A stretch of 64,000 nt of DNA from NCBI GenBank assembly GCA_012934845.2, contig WNNJ02001223.1, positions 84,424 through 148,423 on the forward strand, in the 5' to 3' direction. The notes under the pieces are model-generated. The model did not search any database and was not told the DNA's origin. It saw only the letters and a program-made list of their open reading frames with translations. The DNA comes from Pomphorhynchus laevis. Lineage: Eukaryota > Acanthocephala > Palaeacanthocephala > Echinorhynchida > Pomphorhynchidae. Below, in pieces: positions 53,123-64,000 of this stretch (position 1 is its first letter; every line of letters begins with the position of its first letter). Position numbers and translations under genes: made by a program.

Positions 53123-53208
53123 TGGTTTGTCTCGGTGAAAAACGTCCATTTTTCACCGTAGGTGAAAAACATCCCCTTTTTCACCGTAGGTGAAAAGTGC
53201 ACCCAATC
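53123..53208. repeat. MULE right terminal inverted repeat
   Basis: Reverse complement of 51705-51790 with few changes. Followed by the target duplication CTCAAATAC. Confidence 0.9.
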
Positions 53209-53399
53209 CTCAAATACACAATTACAACTGGATCTTTTAATACAAAGGTTAGTGAGTTAATTGTTAATCGGGAAATTGAGGAGCTTCCTCCAATAAAAAA
53301 CTAGTTAACCTAGTGAACGTCACCCCTTCTATTCCAATACAGAAAATCCAATTCTTTAATGAATTCCTTAGGAAATTTATAAGCTTACAACCTTACAGA

Positions 53400-55125
53400 A
53401 TCATGACCGAATTTAATTCCTACCTTTAATCGCAAGCTACCGCGATCCTTTCGACTACCTATAAAGGTCGAATATACAATCCCACTCCAACAAAACTCAA
53501 GGTACTAGCTAAAATGCTACATCTTCCCAATCTCCCAATTTCCGCCAGACATGCTCTTTCGAATGAATACTGGAGCACAGATATAGTTTCCAGCTGAGCA
53601 AAGATAGGGTGAGCATAGCTCGCCTTAACTGTGCTCACTCTTCTTTTTGGAAGATAATCAAGAAGGAAAAGTTTGTCTGCTGGAAGGCTAGAGCTTTGGG
53701 TTGGATCGGTAGAATGGGCCTTGTCAAAGTTTTGGAGGAGTCACTATCCCTGCATAATTATGGAGTCACTCAATCTCCCAAAACCAATCTCGCCTTGGTG
53801 TGACTTCAGGAGCAGGGACTTATCTGTCACAGATATCCTAAACTCCTGGAAGCCATTTCCAGGCACTTCTAAATTCAATGCGCCACTATCCACTACGGGT
53901 CTGTAAGCTTTTGGCATACAGCCAGAGAAAAGAGGTCACCATCACAATGCTACTAACCTCCCCGTCCGATGTTGCTAGCATTAATATCAGCCATCCTTAT
54001 TTTATACCAAAAAAGAAATCGATTTTATGTACTAAAGATCTGCGGCCTAGCTCTATTCAAAACTCCCTCATCTCCATTTACGAAAAAACGCTTGCGCGTA
54101 AAATCCGCAACCATCTAAGTATGCAAAATTTAATCCCACCAAGTTTTCATGGGTACGCAAAAGATCGCTCGGTTTATACTGCAATAGGTGAAGTGCACAG
54201 ATTTTGTCAGGATTACAGTCATCAGCTTTCTGTGGCTGTTTTTCTAGACTTTTCTGCTGCATTCGACAGCATTTCCATTCCTTTTGATATCTCTTATCTT
54301 AGGTTTCTTGAGTTGCCTGCGAGAATCGTTAACAGGGTGGAAATATTGCTGTATACTAAGCGTTTCTATTATTATGATGACCCTGATGCACGTCAGTTTT
54401 ACTCTATTACAGGTGTGCCTCAAGGCTCTCCACTTTCTCGAATCTTATATCTTGCTGACTCCATTGAACTTTACAAAAAATTTTGACGCGATCAACATCT
54501 AGTGGTATACGCTGATGATACCACAGCACTGTTTTCTGGACGTAGGTGCAAGATGTAGTGTCTGACATCAACTGTTTCTTTTTAAGATTAAAATATCAGT
54601 TACCCTCAACCAATCTTATTTTAAACTCTAACAAATTGCAGGTGGTCGTCTTTCATTGCGCCCCTGTCACAAAAAAAAACTTAAGAGACTAGCACTCTCT
54701 GCACTCTCCTCCATTTTGCAGCTTCAACCACTCCCCATATTTAAGAGTCGAGTGAAATACCTGGGTTTACAATTACGGTGAACTGGTCAGCGAAAGCTGA
54801 CCTGGATAGAATTAAACATATCCTGAAAAAAGCTTGGTGAGCCCTGAAACGGGCTCAGCATCTGGTTTTGATTGAGAAAGCCCAAGTGCGCCTCTAGGGT
54901 TACTTGGGCTTAATCGGGATTAGTCTTCTTTTCAAGAGGACGTCCACAAGAGCAAAGACTAAGGTTTCTCAAGCTCCTCCTTTGAGATTACCAAGCATAC
55001 ACCGCCTCGATTGGATTCTTCGGGGGGGGGGTGAAAGAGCCCAGGTGGTTCAGTTGGAGAGCGGCATGTTGAATTGGCTGGAGAGCTCAGATCCATGTTG
55101 ACCTGAGGCCGTGACACTGTGAAGA
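53400..55125 (+). pseudogene. LINE family A second copy, decayed
   Basis: Aligns with 150-1860 of the first copy along its length: frames 53609-53906, 53878-54486 and later pieces carry FLDFSAAFDSISIPF, GVPQGSPLSRILY and, after a TGA, VVYADDTTALF. At least five frameshifts or stops. The stop context GACCTGAGGCCGTGACA is conserved in both copies. Confidence 0.9.
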
Positions 55126-55329
55126 CTCTACTATCAACTAGCCTGACTTTCTTTGTTATTTTCTGTGTTTTATTTTTAAATACGTTTTTAGTGATTATGG
55201 AGTTATTTAACAAAATCTTTATTATTATAATACGTCTAAACAAACAGTAACATTCATGTGCAATTAATAAATATATTTATCACCAAGGTTGGTCTTTTTT
55301 GCTTTACGATTTATTCGTCGTGATTCGAT

Positions 55330-55690
55330 GTATATGCTCTTTGACAGATAACCGTGTCGCGCGAATACACATTAAGGCGGCACGCGCCAATGCGACACTG
55401 ATTCTTGATCGAATTCTTGTAATAGCTCTAGCGTAAGAAGTCTTTTGTTTAATAACCTATTGATTTGCCAGCCATCTAATCAGTTTGTGAGCTTCCGGAT
55501 CTATTCCTCCACACTTCGAAAACGTAATTGGTATGAAGAGTGAATGATCGATGTCGGCAATTCGCTCCCCATATTTTGCGAATTTACGATTAGCGTGGTA
55601 TGAGTGACTTTTATTTGAAGACTTTCCAATATAGGATGGTACTAATTTGTTAAAAATACATAGGTCTAGAAAATACCGCACCATTTATGT
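55330..55690 (-). pseudogene. Retrotransposon C-terminal domain fragment
   Basis: From 55684: KYGERIADIDHSLFIPITFSKCGGIDPEA, an in-frame TGA-type stop (TAG at about 55455) and then QKTSYARAITRIR with SRISVALARAALMCIRATR. This matches the F.P..F...GG....A and R..+S..L.R.A.MC+R pattern at the end of several retrotransposon polyproteins. Confidence 0.55.
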
Positions 55691-55855
55691 GCAATTATTA
55701 ATTGCACATGAATGTTACTCTCTGTATAAAGGCCCGTTTGAGGGAACCTAATAAATAATGTATTATTGAAAAATTAATATTAAATTTAAAAAAAATAAAA
55801 TTTTAATGTCTATATAAGCATAATCGGTCTACAGTCAACAGTTGATAGCACATTG

Positions 55856-55890
55856 TACTGATAAGTCTTAATTAAGACGAAACGAGTCAT
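55856..55890 (+). ncRNA. Hammerhead-like core with perfect 7-bp stem II
   Basis: CTGATAA (55858), GTCTTAATTAAGAC (stem II), GAAAC (55879), GA, GTC (55886-55888). It fits the PLE small hammerhead with a 2-bp stem III (AC/GT). G8 of the core is A. Confidence 0.5.
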
Positions 55891-56104
55891 TAGGATAAAT
55901 TCAATAAATTCAATAAATTCAACTCGTTTCAACACTATTTGCTGTTATATGTGAATAGTTTGCAGAAATGTTTTAATTTAATAAATTATCTTTTTATAAA
56001 ACTCTAATTTTTTATCATTCGAATGCTTGGCACTCAAAAATTTTGCAAATTCGTTTAATCTCATCTAAAGATAAGTATAATTTTGTTTGAGTTTATTTTT
56101 AAAT

Positions 56105-56460
56105 TAACCAATCAGATCAGATAACTGAGTATACGTATTTTATACGATATATAAATAACAATATAGATAAGCAATAAATAATTACATAATATTTTATACA
56201 AATTATATTTATATTAAGTTAAAATTTAAAACTGAAATTTAAAATTATAATCAATTTTTTATTAATTGACTAATAAATAACAGACGTTGTATTATAATAA
56301 GGATTAGTGGTCATCAGAAAGAACTGCTATGTTATCATGTTTTGACCACTATTTCTTAGCCAAACATAGTAGCTGGTCAAATACGAGCTAATATTTACTC
56401 CGATGAAAATTGATTATTTAGTGCATCTTTATCTAATACAAAGCATATTGCTTATTAAAA
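56105..56460 (-). repeat. PLE terminal repeat family E, copy 5 (inverted relative to the coding piece)
   Basis: Both blocks present with substitutions. Lies left of the + strand PLE 3' fragment, in the opposite orientation to the repeat on its right side. Confidence 0.8.
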
Positions 56461-56559
56461 TATCATTTTTAAAATATCAATTTATTAAACTATAATAATG
56501 ATTTTGTAAAATAATATCATTAAATTTATTGAAATTTATGTTTTATATTTAATATTATA

Positions 56560-57175
56560 CGATATGCAAAAATGCGTTTTTTGTAAATTTAAATATGTTA
56601 TCGTTACGTTATAAATTAAAACAGTTTTTATTGATGTTGATTTAATGTTCATATATATAGATGTACCTTCCATATCATTAATATTTGTTTTAGTAAAAAT
56701 AAAGCTATATGGATAAATTTATCAATTTATTGAATTAAATTTATTAGAGTTAAATACACATATAACATCAATGTATTGAAACATATTTCAAGAAACATAT
56801 TTTTGCATGAGCATTCATGCATACCATATAATATAAAATATAATACATTAAATAATGAAATTTTAAGAATTGTCATAATATGTAATGATATTGACTTTAT
56901 TCAAAATAATTTAATAGATACATATTTTATTCTAGGTTACTATAAAAATAACATCAAGCAGAAAATGGTAAAATATATAAACCAACACAATAATTTTAAG
57001 AATTTTAAGTATCGAAATTTAGAGAATTGCAACAATATGTAATGATATTGGCTTTCTTCAAAACCATTTAAATAATTTAATAGATACATATTTTAAACTA
57101 GGTTACTATAAAAATAACATCAAGCAGAAAATAATAAAATATATAAATCAACACAATAATATAAAGAATAAATTT
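56560..57175 (+). pseudogene. PLE 3' coding fragment, 5'-truncated
   Basis: Matches 63810-64000 and beyond (RNIFLHEHSCIPYNIKYNT, FILGYYKNNIKQKMVKYIN). The last about 100 bp are duplicated with small changes (56875-56990 and 57025-57155). Confidence 0.85.
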
Positions 57176-57179
57176 AAAC

Positions 57180-57590
57180 TCTTAAGTGGCAAATTTTTAT
57201 GGATGGATAATAAATAACATACTTTGTATTAGAATAAGATACTAGATAGTTATATCAGAAGAAATACATCATTAGCATGTATTTGGCCCCGCTGCTATGC
57301 TGGATAGAGGAACAGGGGCTGAAACCTGATAGCATAGCAGTTCCTCCTGGTGACCTCTAATCCTTATTCTGATACATAGTTTGTTATCTATTAGTCAATT
57401 CATAAAAATTGGTTTTATTTTTAATTTCAGTTTATAATTCATCTTGATATAAATTATATAAAATCTTATAACAATTATTTATAATTAATTAATTTTTTAT
57501 TATTGAACTATTTAACTTTTATTTTGAATTATTTTTAATTTGCAATATAAAATACGTAGACTCAATTCGCTTATTTAATTTATATAATTT
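57180..57590 (+). repeat. PLE terminal repeat family E, + orientation
   Basis: Directly follows the PLE coding end. Core: AGGGGCTGAAAC (57314) and CTGGTGACCTC (57347), plus CTGCTATG/CATAGCAG pairing. This copy links family E to the PLE. Confidence 0.85.
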
Positions 57591-57809
57591 AGATTTACTT
57601 TTTTAAACAGTTATGAACAAATTCGTATTCTTTAAAGCTTAGAAATAAGTCAGTTATAATTGGGATACTATTACCTCCCATTGGAACATCTTTTTGTCAT
57701 AGAAGTCCCTACCTTTAAATAATTTTGATTTATTAAAATATTTAAGGATTCTAATAATTCAAATTAATCCATATATTCATATTAACTTGATGGCTTAATT
57801 TTTGTTAGA

Positions 57810-58585
57810 TATGCGTTATAGTTGTTATAACATATGTATAACTTTTCCGAATATAAGATTAATTAATTTTTCTAATGCATCGTTAATATCTGCTGAATTT
57901 AGATTTGTATAAAGCGTACTAATATCGTACGTATTAATATTCTGAAAATATATTCCTTTTGTGTGTTCTGAAAATTCTTTTATGAATTAATAATAGTGTT
58001 TTATACCAGTATTAATTTCGATTAACCTACAATATTTTTTGAAGTGTGCTTTAATTACTTTAAGTATTTAATTTTTATGTAATTTATGTTTCTATTTAAT
58101 ATAGATATAGTTTTATTATATTTAAAGATTTCCTGTTTTATTTTATTTTTTATGGTAATCTCGTTTAAAATATGAATCTATTAAGTTAGTTAAATGATTT
58201 TGAAGAAAGCCGATATCATTACATATTGTTGCAATTCTTAAAATTTAATTATTAAATGTATTGTATTTCATATTATATGGTATGCATGAATGCTCATGCA
58301 AAAATATGTTTCTGGTAAATTTAAATATGTCATCTTTACGATATAAATTAATAGTAGTTTTAATTGATGTTAATTTAATGCTCATATCTAGATATATACC
58401 TTTTTTACCGGCAATATAAGTTTTACGAAGAACTAAACTATCTGGATTAAAGTTTAATACACAGACAGAATAATGTAAAATCATCATAAATGATTTTGAA
58501 CATGATAGTTTAAATTTATTTATAATTATACGTTGATATATTTAACAATTTTCTGTTTGTTTTTGTTTTTATAATAGCCAAGTAA
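57810..58585 (-). pseudogene. PLE 3' half, - strand, decayed
   Basis: The longest frame (58487-58245) reads NLYRKDDIFKFTRNIFLHEHSC, identical in pattern to 63780-63840. Further pieces continue to 57810. A second 3' end fragment lies at about 58530-58585. Confidence 0.8.
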
Positions 58586-58959
58586 AAAATAAAAAAAATA
58601 TGTTAAATTATCAATAAATTACTGAAATATTAAGCGAGCACTTTATACCCAAAGTCCATAAAAAAATCCGCACGATGTATGTTAAAAAACGTAAGAAAGA
58701 AAATTTGTTATGCTCAGTCGAATGTATTAACGATCTGGAAGGTGCTGGTCAGGCACGCGTGTTCTACAAAGAGAATATTTAATCAAAAGCGTATGTGTCA
58801 AATGTTTGTATTAGAGAAATATTGCAATGTACACACTAGACGAATTTCACATGTAAGTTAGCATTGCACGAACCAAAGCAGCATTCATCCATACTGCTTC
58901 ATTCTTAACAAACTCTCGATATTTTGCAGAGGTATCATGCCACGCCTTCTGTCCTTTTC

Positions 58960-60870
58960 CGATAGTTCTTCAGTAGTCGCTCGATGTGAATTTCGATATG
59001 CCAACAACACATTGATCTACCAATATACTCTTCAATATCGTTGCTTAATGATGGCCACTAACAATATAGGCGTGCTAAACTTTTTATGGAAGTTATTACT
59101 TGATGTCCTAATTGTAAGGTTTCCAAAGCATTCCGCCTTAATAATTTTGGAACCACGATTCGTTGCAGCTACAATAATATTCAATTTTCGACGGATAATT
59201 TAGTTTTTTTGATTAATATGTAAATTCCATTGACCCTTGTCTCGGCCAACCACTATCTATAAATCGTCTCACCTGCTCAATTTCGGGATCCTGTATATAG
59301 GCTATCCGAATGCCCACTATTGAAAAACCTGTCTGGCTGGTATCATGATATCTCAATATGCTTACATTGTCAGGTTCTCTTTGGTCCTCTACTGTCAATG
59401 GTAAACGTAAGAGGACATCGGTCATTGAGTTTTCATTTTTCCAATGTATCGTCATAGCTCATGCTCAGATTGTGCTAATTTCAAAGTCCATCTCACTAAT
59501 ATTTGATTGATTATCTTGTTGACGTTTCGGTTTGGTCCAAAAATATATTGAAGTGGACGATGATCACCCCAAGTGATCGAAATTGGTCGAAAATCAAAAT
59601 GGCCACAAGTCCATTTTGATTTTCGACCAATTAACTCACATAAATTCCAGCATTTTTATTGCAAGTGCGGTACAAACCAATTTAGGAAATTTGCTGCTCC
59701 TAGAAATGAACGTAACTCCATCTTATTTTTTGGTGGTGGCATTTTCTGAATTGTTTCTATTTATTACGTGCTCGGTTGTACCCTATTGTGTTTTTAGCAT
59801 ATGGGCTAGAAACTCAACCGAATCTTGAAGAAAACGACACTTATCTTTGTTTACATAGATTCCTACTTGATCGAGTTTAATGAAAAGCTACTCCCGATTC
59901 TTCATATGATCTTTGATGTCAGTACCAGTTACGATAATATCGTCCAAATATGCCGCTACAGTTATAAACTTAGTCAAAACTTTATCAATATATTGTTGAA
60001 ATATAACTGGAGCATTACTTCTTCCGAACGGTTATCTTGTGTACTTATAGTAACCAATATGTGTGGCAATTGTGAGGGACTTTTGCGCTTTAGCGTCAAC
60101 TTGGAGATGTAAATATGCTTCTTTCAAATCCAATACTGAATATCTACATCCTCAGGAGATTCTGGTACTTATGTTCTCCCTCTTTGGAATCACGTAAGAA
60201 TTCATTCGCAAGTTTGGATAAATTGTGACTCGAAAATCACCCAAAATTCTAACATCTCCGTTTGGTTTTCTTACAATTGCTATTTACGCCGCCCAATCAA
60301 TTTCTTCACTTGTAATGTTCAATTTCTTTAGGACCCCGTCTGTAACCAGTTCCTCTAATTGAGTCTCGACTGCTGACCTTTGTACAAACGGAATTCGGCG
60401 GTTATTCTAGCAATGATTAATGACGTCCTCCCTTACAGCTACTTTTATCTTAAAAATTAATACATATCCCAATCTGTTATTAAAGAGTTGGGGATACTTT
60501 CTACAACACTCACTAATCATTCGTTGACAGTCTACCTGTTATGTTATACTACTTACTGGTTCATTTTCATAGCATACTTTATTTCGAACACAATACGGTA
60601 ATATCAAATTAAATGCTTTAACCCAAGGGTATCCGAATAATGGCTATTTTACATATTCCATAACTGTGGTTATTAGATGTTGTCACTGATTATCGAATTG
60701 TACCGTAACTGTACGCGATCCCGATGGTTTTAAAATACTTCCTTCGTAAGTTCTCAGATCTTTTGTAAGACTTAATTTGACCTCTGCCAGAAATACTGAA
60801 ACTATGTATTATTGGTTACGACTTTACTATTATTTTTTCTTATTTTCAAACAAGTTTGATGAATTATTAA
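58960..60870 (-). pseudogene. Decayed Ty3/Gypsy pol, - strand
   Basis: In order on the - strand: a region before the RT with VRNKVCYENEPV and YPQLFNNRLG, an RT start (LVTDGVLKKLNI, PNGDVRILGDFRVTI at about 60350-60200), an RNase H to integrase linker (59455-59213, DVLLRLPL) and an integrase zinc-finger-like region (about 59200-59000, GHQVITSIKSLARLY then CC). Many stops and frameshifts; RT catalytic motif not found. No LTR pair identified. Confidence 0.7.
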
Positions 60871-61218
60871 TTCTTAAAAAAGGGAGAAGTTTGCATCCAA
60901 AGATGTTCACACTTTAAAATGTAAACTGCTTCACGTGATCACGTTTAAGAGACCAGGTAAAGGCCAATAGCTAGGTCGCGTAGCGCGTGGAGTGAAGGTG
61001 GTAGATCTTTATAGATCTTGTTCCAGCCTGCAACCGCCTTAAGCAGGGCAGCCCCTGTCAGATGCTGCTGGATGGCCCGTTGTAAGTTTAGTCTGAGTCA
61101 ACTAAACTAGGTGGCGACACCGAAAAAGCAACGTGAAAAATTATGACTTAAAAGTAACATGTACTCAACGATATTGGAAATCACGATTGAGATTCTCTCC
61201 TTCAAGAGAAGTTTGAAG

Positions 61219-61290
61219 AATGTACTTAGAACAATCGGATTTTCTTAACTTAGAACAATCGGATTTTCTTAACTTAGATCAATCGGATTT
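61219..61290. repeat. 24-bp tandem repeat, 3 copies
   Basis: CTTAGAACAATCGGATTTTC recurs at 61219, 61243 and 61267 (third copy with GATC). Confidence 0.9.
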
Positions 61291-61684
61291 TCATTGATAT
61301 TTGTATTTTTACCCTGTACCCAGCCTGCACGAGCTCTATGCTCTTTTGCTGCTGTTGTATTTAATAATAAAAGGGTATAAATATAGATTTAAAAAAGATA
61401 AAAATAAAATTTACAATTCATTACAATTCGTTATTTAAAATTCGATAGAAAAATGTTGTTAAGCTTTTGATGTTATAATGATTGTATTGTAAGTAACACG
61501 ACAAACAAATGTTTTTCGTTAAATATAAATAATAATTGAAACTGCAATACCGCAGATGTAGTGTATCTAATACAATGTACATGTTGATTGCAATATATAG
61601 GAAAAACATATCAAATGTTAAAAACTAGGTTTAGGCAACACATATATAATATACAGCATAATAGTCAAACTATATTTCATAAAC

Positions 61685-63211
61685 ATGAGATTAATAGGAC
61701 ATGATATTAAAAACTGTAAATTATTTATTTTAGAACATATTATCGAAGAAAACATTTCAATATTAAATCAAAAACTATTAGAAAAAGAAGATTTTTGGAT
61801 TAAAACGCTTAATTCCATGTACCCATTAGGATTGAATGACGTGGTACAAGGAATTGGTAGAAGTAGTATAATACATAATATACAACTATATTATAATAAT
61901 CCAGTTAAACGCAAACCAAGAAGTCATGGTGATAAAAGGAATAGGAAAAATAGAGTTAAAAATATTAAAAAAGATATGTATATAAATGAACAATTAGAAA
62001 TATTAAAACAACTTTTAAGTGATAATAAGCTAAAAGATCTGTATGTAAATATAAGTTTTTCTAAAGATATCATATGTTCAATAAATCAAAATTTAATTAA
62101 CGACTATGATATGCTAAGTTGTATAATAGACAGTTATTGTAATACAAAATACTATAATCGTACAATAAATGTAAATAATAACAATAGAAAATATACATTA
62201 ACCATAAACTTCATTAATAAATGTATAGATAACATAAATATAGCCGGACTTTTAAATAATTCTAAAAGTAAAGAAATAATAGGGTCAGATTTAAGTAAAT
62301 ATACTCCTAAAATAAGGTATAAACTCTTACCACCATTAGGACGAAAAATTTGTAATTATAATAAAGAATTAAAATCAATATGTAACGATAATATTAGAAA
62401 CATAATGGAAACAGAATGCAATTGTAAAAGTCTTAGTTTTGATAAAATAAATGAACATATATGTACCCATAATCTAGAATTAAATGAAAATTGTGAATTA
62501 AGAAAGCTGATATCAAAAGGGTATAAATATAGATTAAATAATAACAACGACAAAAATAAAATTTACAATTCGTTATATAATAACTTAAATGATTACTTTA
62601 GTAAGCTGATTAATAGTGAAAGCTCGAATATATCTAAGATAAAAATTTGGAAAGATTATATATTTGATAAAATTAAAAATAAAATGAAAATAACAAACAA
62701 TTATAAAAGAAAAGATAAAATTAATAAAGATATGTATAAAGAACTTACTAAATTAAAGGATAACTATATAATAACAACTATTGATAAAGCTAGTAATAAC
62801 TTGGTCTTCATATGCAAAAAGCTTTATTATGATATACTAGTGAAAGAGGTTAATTCTAATGATTTAAATGTAAATCCAACATATGAACGTAGTGAGTTAA
62901 GTGTAGAAACAATTATTACAAGTCACTGTTCTATAATGGATAAAAAGGGTATAAAGGTTGACTTAGATAATAAAACTATACCTATATTATATTGGAATCC
63001 AAAATTACATAAAAATCCAATAAAACCTAGGTTCATATGTAGTGCGTTTAAATGTACATTAAAACCACTTTCTGTTTATATGAATAAAATACTTAAAGTA
63101 ATTAAATCACATTTTAAAAAATATTGCAAGGTAATCGAAATTAATACTGGTATAAAACACTATTTCAGTATTAATTCTACAAAAGAATTTTTAGAACAGA
63201 CAAAAGAATAA
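61685..63211 (+). pseudogene. PLE ORF: end of GIY-YIG and RT N-terminal region
   Basis: 508 codons, Asn/Lys/Ile-rich like its AT-rich surroundings. Residues 1-55 continue the GIY-YIG domain (GHDIKNCKLFILEHI, then EDFWIKTLNSMYPLGLND). Residues about 360-420 hold the PLE motif NYIITTIDKASNNLVFICKK, and about 430-470 ILYWNPKLHKNPIKPRFI, the conserved YGLPKIHK..RPI region. A frameshift ends it before the catalytic palm. Confidence 0.85.
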
Positions 63212-64000
63212 ATTTTCAAAATATAAATACATACGATTTTAGTACTCTTTATACAAATCTAGGTTTAGTAGATATTAAAGAAGCGTTAGTAAAATTAATT
63301 AATCTTATATTCGGAAAAAGATATACATATATATGTTATAATAATTATAACGTCTATCTAACAAAAATTAAACCATCAAATAAATATAAATATATGGATA
63401 AAATTGAATTAATAGAATTCTTAAATATTTTGATAAATCAAAATTATTTAAAAGTAGGGACATCTTTATTTAGACAAGTAAAAGGTGTTCCAATGGGTGG
63501 TAATAGTAGCCCAATTATAGCTGACTTGTTTTTAAGCTTTATAGAATATGAATTTGTTCATAACTGTGTAAAAACTAAATCTAAACAATATAAATATATG
63601 AAATATATGTTTCGATACATTGATGATATATGTGTCTTTAATTCTAATAATTTTTATTCAATAAGTGAGAACATTTATCCAGAAAGCCTTATTCTTAACA
63701 AAATTAATATTAATGATAAAGAAGGTGTATATCTAGATATGAACATTAAATTAACATTAAATAAAACTACTGTTAATTTATATCGTAAAGATGACATATT
63801 TAAATTTACAAGAAACATATTTTTGCATGAGCATTCATGCATACCATATAATATAAAATATAATACATTAAATAATGAAATTTTAAGAATTGCAACAATA
63901 TGTAATGATATTGGCTTTCTTCAAAATCATTTAAATAATTTAATAGATACATATTTTAAACTAGGTTACTATATAAATAACATCAAACAGAAAATAGTAA
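63212..64000 (+). pseudogene. PLE RT catalytic core, continues past window
   Basis: Reading from about 63200: TYDFSTLYTNL (motif A Asp), GVPMGGNSSPIIADLFL (motif B, 63487-63540), FRYIDDICV (motif C with the catalytic Asp pair, about 63610-63636) and LDMNI..L. Then the C-terminal segment seen in the fragments at 25.5, 51.2, 56.6 and 58.4 kb. No stop in this stretch. Confidence 0.88.

Larger units (their letters stand above)
51598..53208 (+). mobile_element. MULE-type DNA transposon with FLYWCH transposase, apparently intact
   Basis: 1611 bp between 9-bp target duplications, bounded by inverted ends built from GGTGCACTTTTCACCTACGG. One uninterrupted transposase gene. The left end carries extra tandem inverted copies of TTTTTCACCGTAGGTGAAAA that the right end lacks. 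Recent insertion is likely because both the duplication and the ORF are intact. Confidence 0.92.
61545..64000 (+). mobile_element. Penelope-like element with N-terminal GIY-YIG (Naiad-like), runs off window
   Basis: GIY-YIG region at 61558-61690 (VVYLIQCTC, a TGA at 61585, LQYIGKT, R..FRQH), then a frameshift at about 61693 into a 508-codon frame (61685-63211). Another frameshift near 63200 leads into the RT core to the window end. The endonuclease precedes the RT; in canonical PLEs it follows. N-terminal GIY-YIG is the mark of Naiad/Chlamys PLEs. The right end lies outside. Confidence 0.85.

Noticed and set aside
58679-59203. Host exons around 58679-58861 and 58937-59203 on +
   Set aside because: 59000-59200 reads as Gypsy integrase on the - strand; 58.68-58.86 has no consistent splice-supported frame.
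61112-61125. TGGCGAC as primer binding site of a Gypsy element
   Set aside because: It would start a + strand element, but the Gypsy pol nearby is on the - strand and no LTR pair was found.

Overview
The window is AT-rich nuclear DNA of an invertebrate animal. Support comes from spliced genes with GT-AG introns and metazoan-type families, and from a very dense population of mobile elements typical of invertebrates: RTE-like and CR1/jockey-like LINEs, Ty3/Gypsy, FLYWCH-domain MULE, mariner, and Penelope-like elements (PLEs). I cannot name the phylum from the sequence alone. TAA, TAG and TGA all behave as stops.

Two host genes can be assembled from exons with matching phases. (1) On the + strand, 11 coding exons between 11711 and 35231 join to a 550-codon SLC41-family (MgtE-like) Mg2+ transporter. 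Its introns are packed with transposons, satellites and foldback elements. (2) On the - strand, four exons between 44800 and 40865 join to a 182-codon acidic protein with a SANT/Myb-like N-terminus resembling BRD8 of the NuA4/TIP60 complex. Inside SLC41 intron 1, on the - strand, lies a third unexplained coding-looking stretch of about 575 codons broken by one in-frame TAA (16785-15061).

Layout. 1-1855: 3' part of a LINE (family A) running in from the left. 3973-6590: gutted Gypsy element with 101-bp LTRs. 6735-11450: CR1-like LINE endonuclease gene (family X) split by a nearly full-length LINE (family B, - strand). 11711-35231: SLC41 gene; intron 1 holds LINE B and C relics, a 20-bp minisatellite and the nested ORF; intron 2 holds palindromic satellites, an RTE LINE, a MITE and HHR-bearing tandem repeats; later introns hold PLE terminal repeats and large foldbacks. 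35.2-40.8 kb: foldbacks, a mariner relic and 399-bp tandem repeats. 40.9-44.8 kb: BRD8-like gene with a PLE relic in its 3.3-kb intron. 45-51.4 kb: LINE A/B fragments and PLE terminal repeats. 51598-53208: apparently intact MULE with 9-bp target duplication. 53.4-55.1 kb: second LINE A copy. 55.8-58.6 kb: PLE fragments. 58.9-60.9 kb: decayed Gypsy on the - strand. 61.5-64.0 kb: PLE with an N-terminal GIY-YIG domain (Naiad-like) running off the right edge.

The most interesting theme is the abundance of hammerhead-ribozyme-like cores (CUGANGA, a paired stem II, then GAAA). They occur in at least six repeat families and in two arrangements: the normal order, often inside large perfect palindromes, and a stem-II-open (permuted) order in tandem repeats of about 365-400 bp. 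Stem II shows compensatory base changes between copies. One 262-bp foldback at 33522-33783 can be folded as an entire hammerhead with a 91-bp stem I. PLEs are known to carry small hammerhead variants, so many of these are probably PLE terminal repeats, but the tandem and foldback forms deserve attention.
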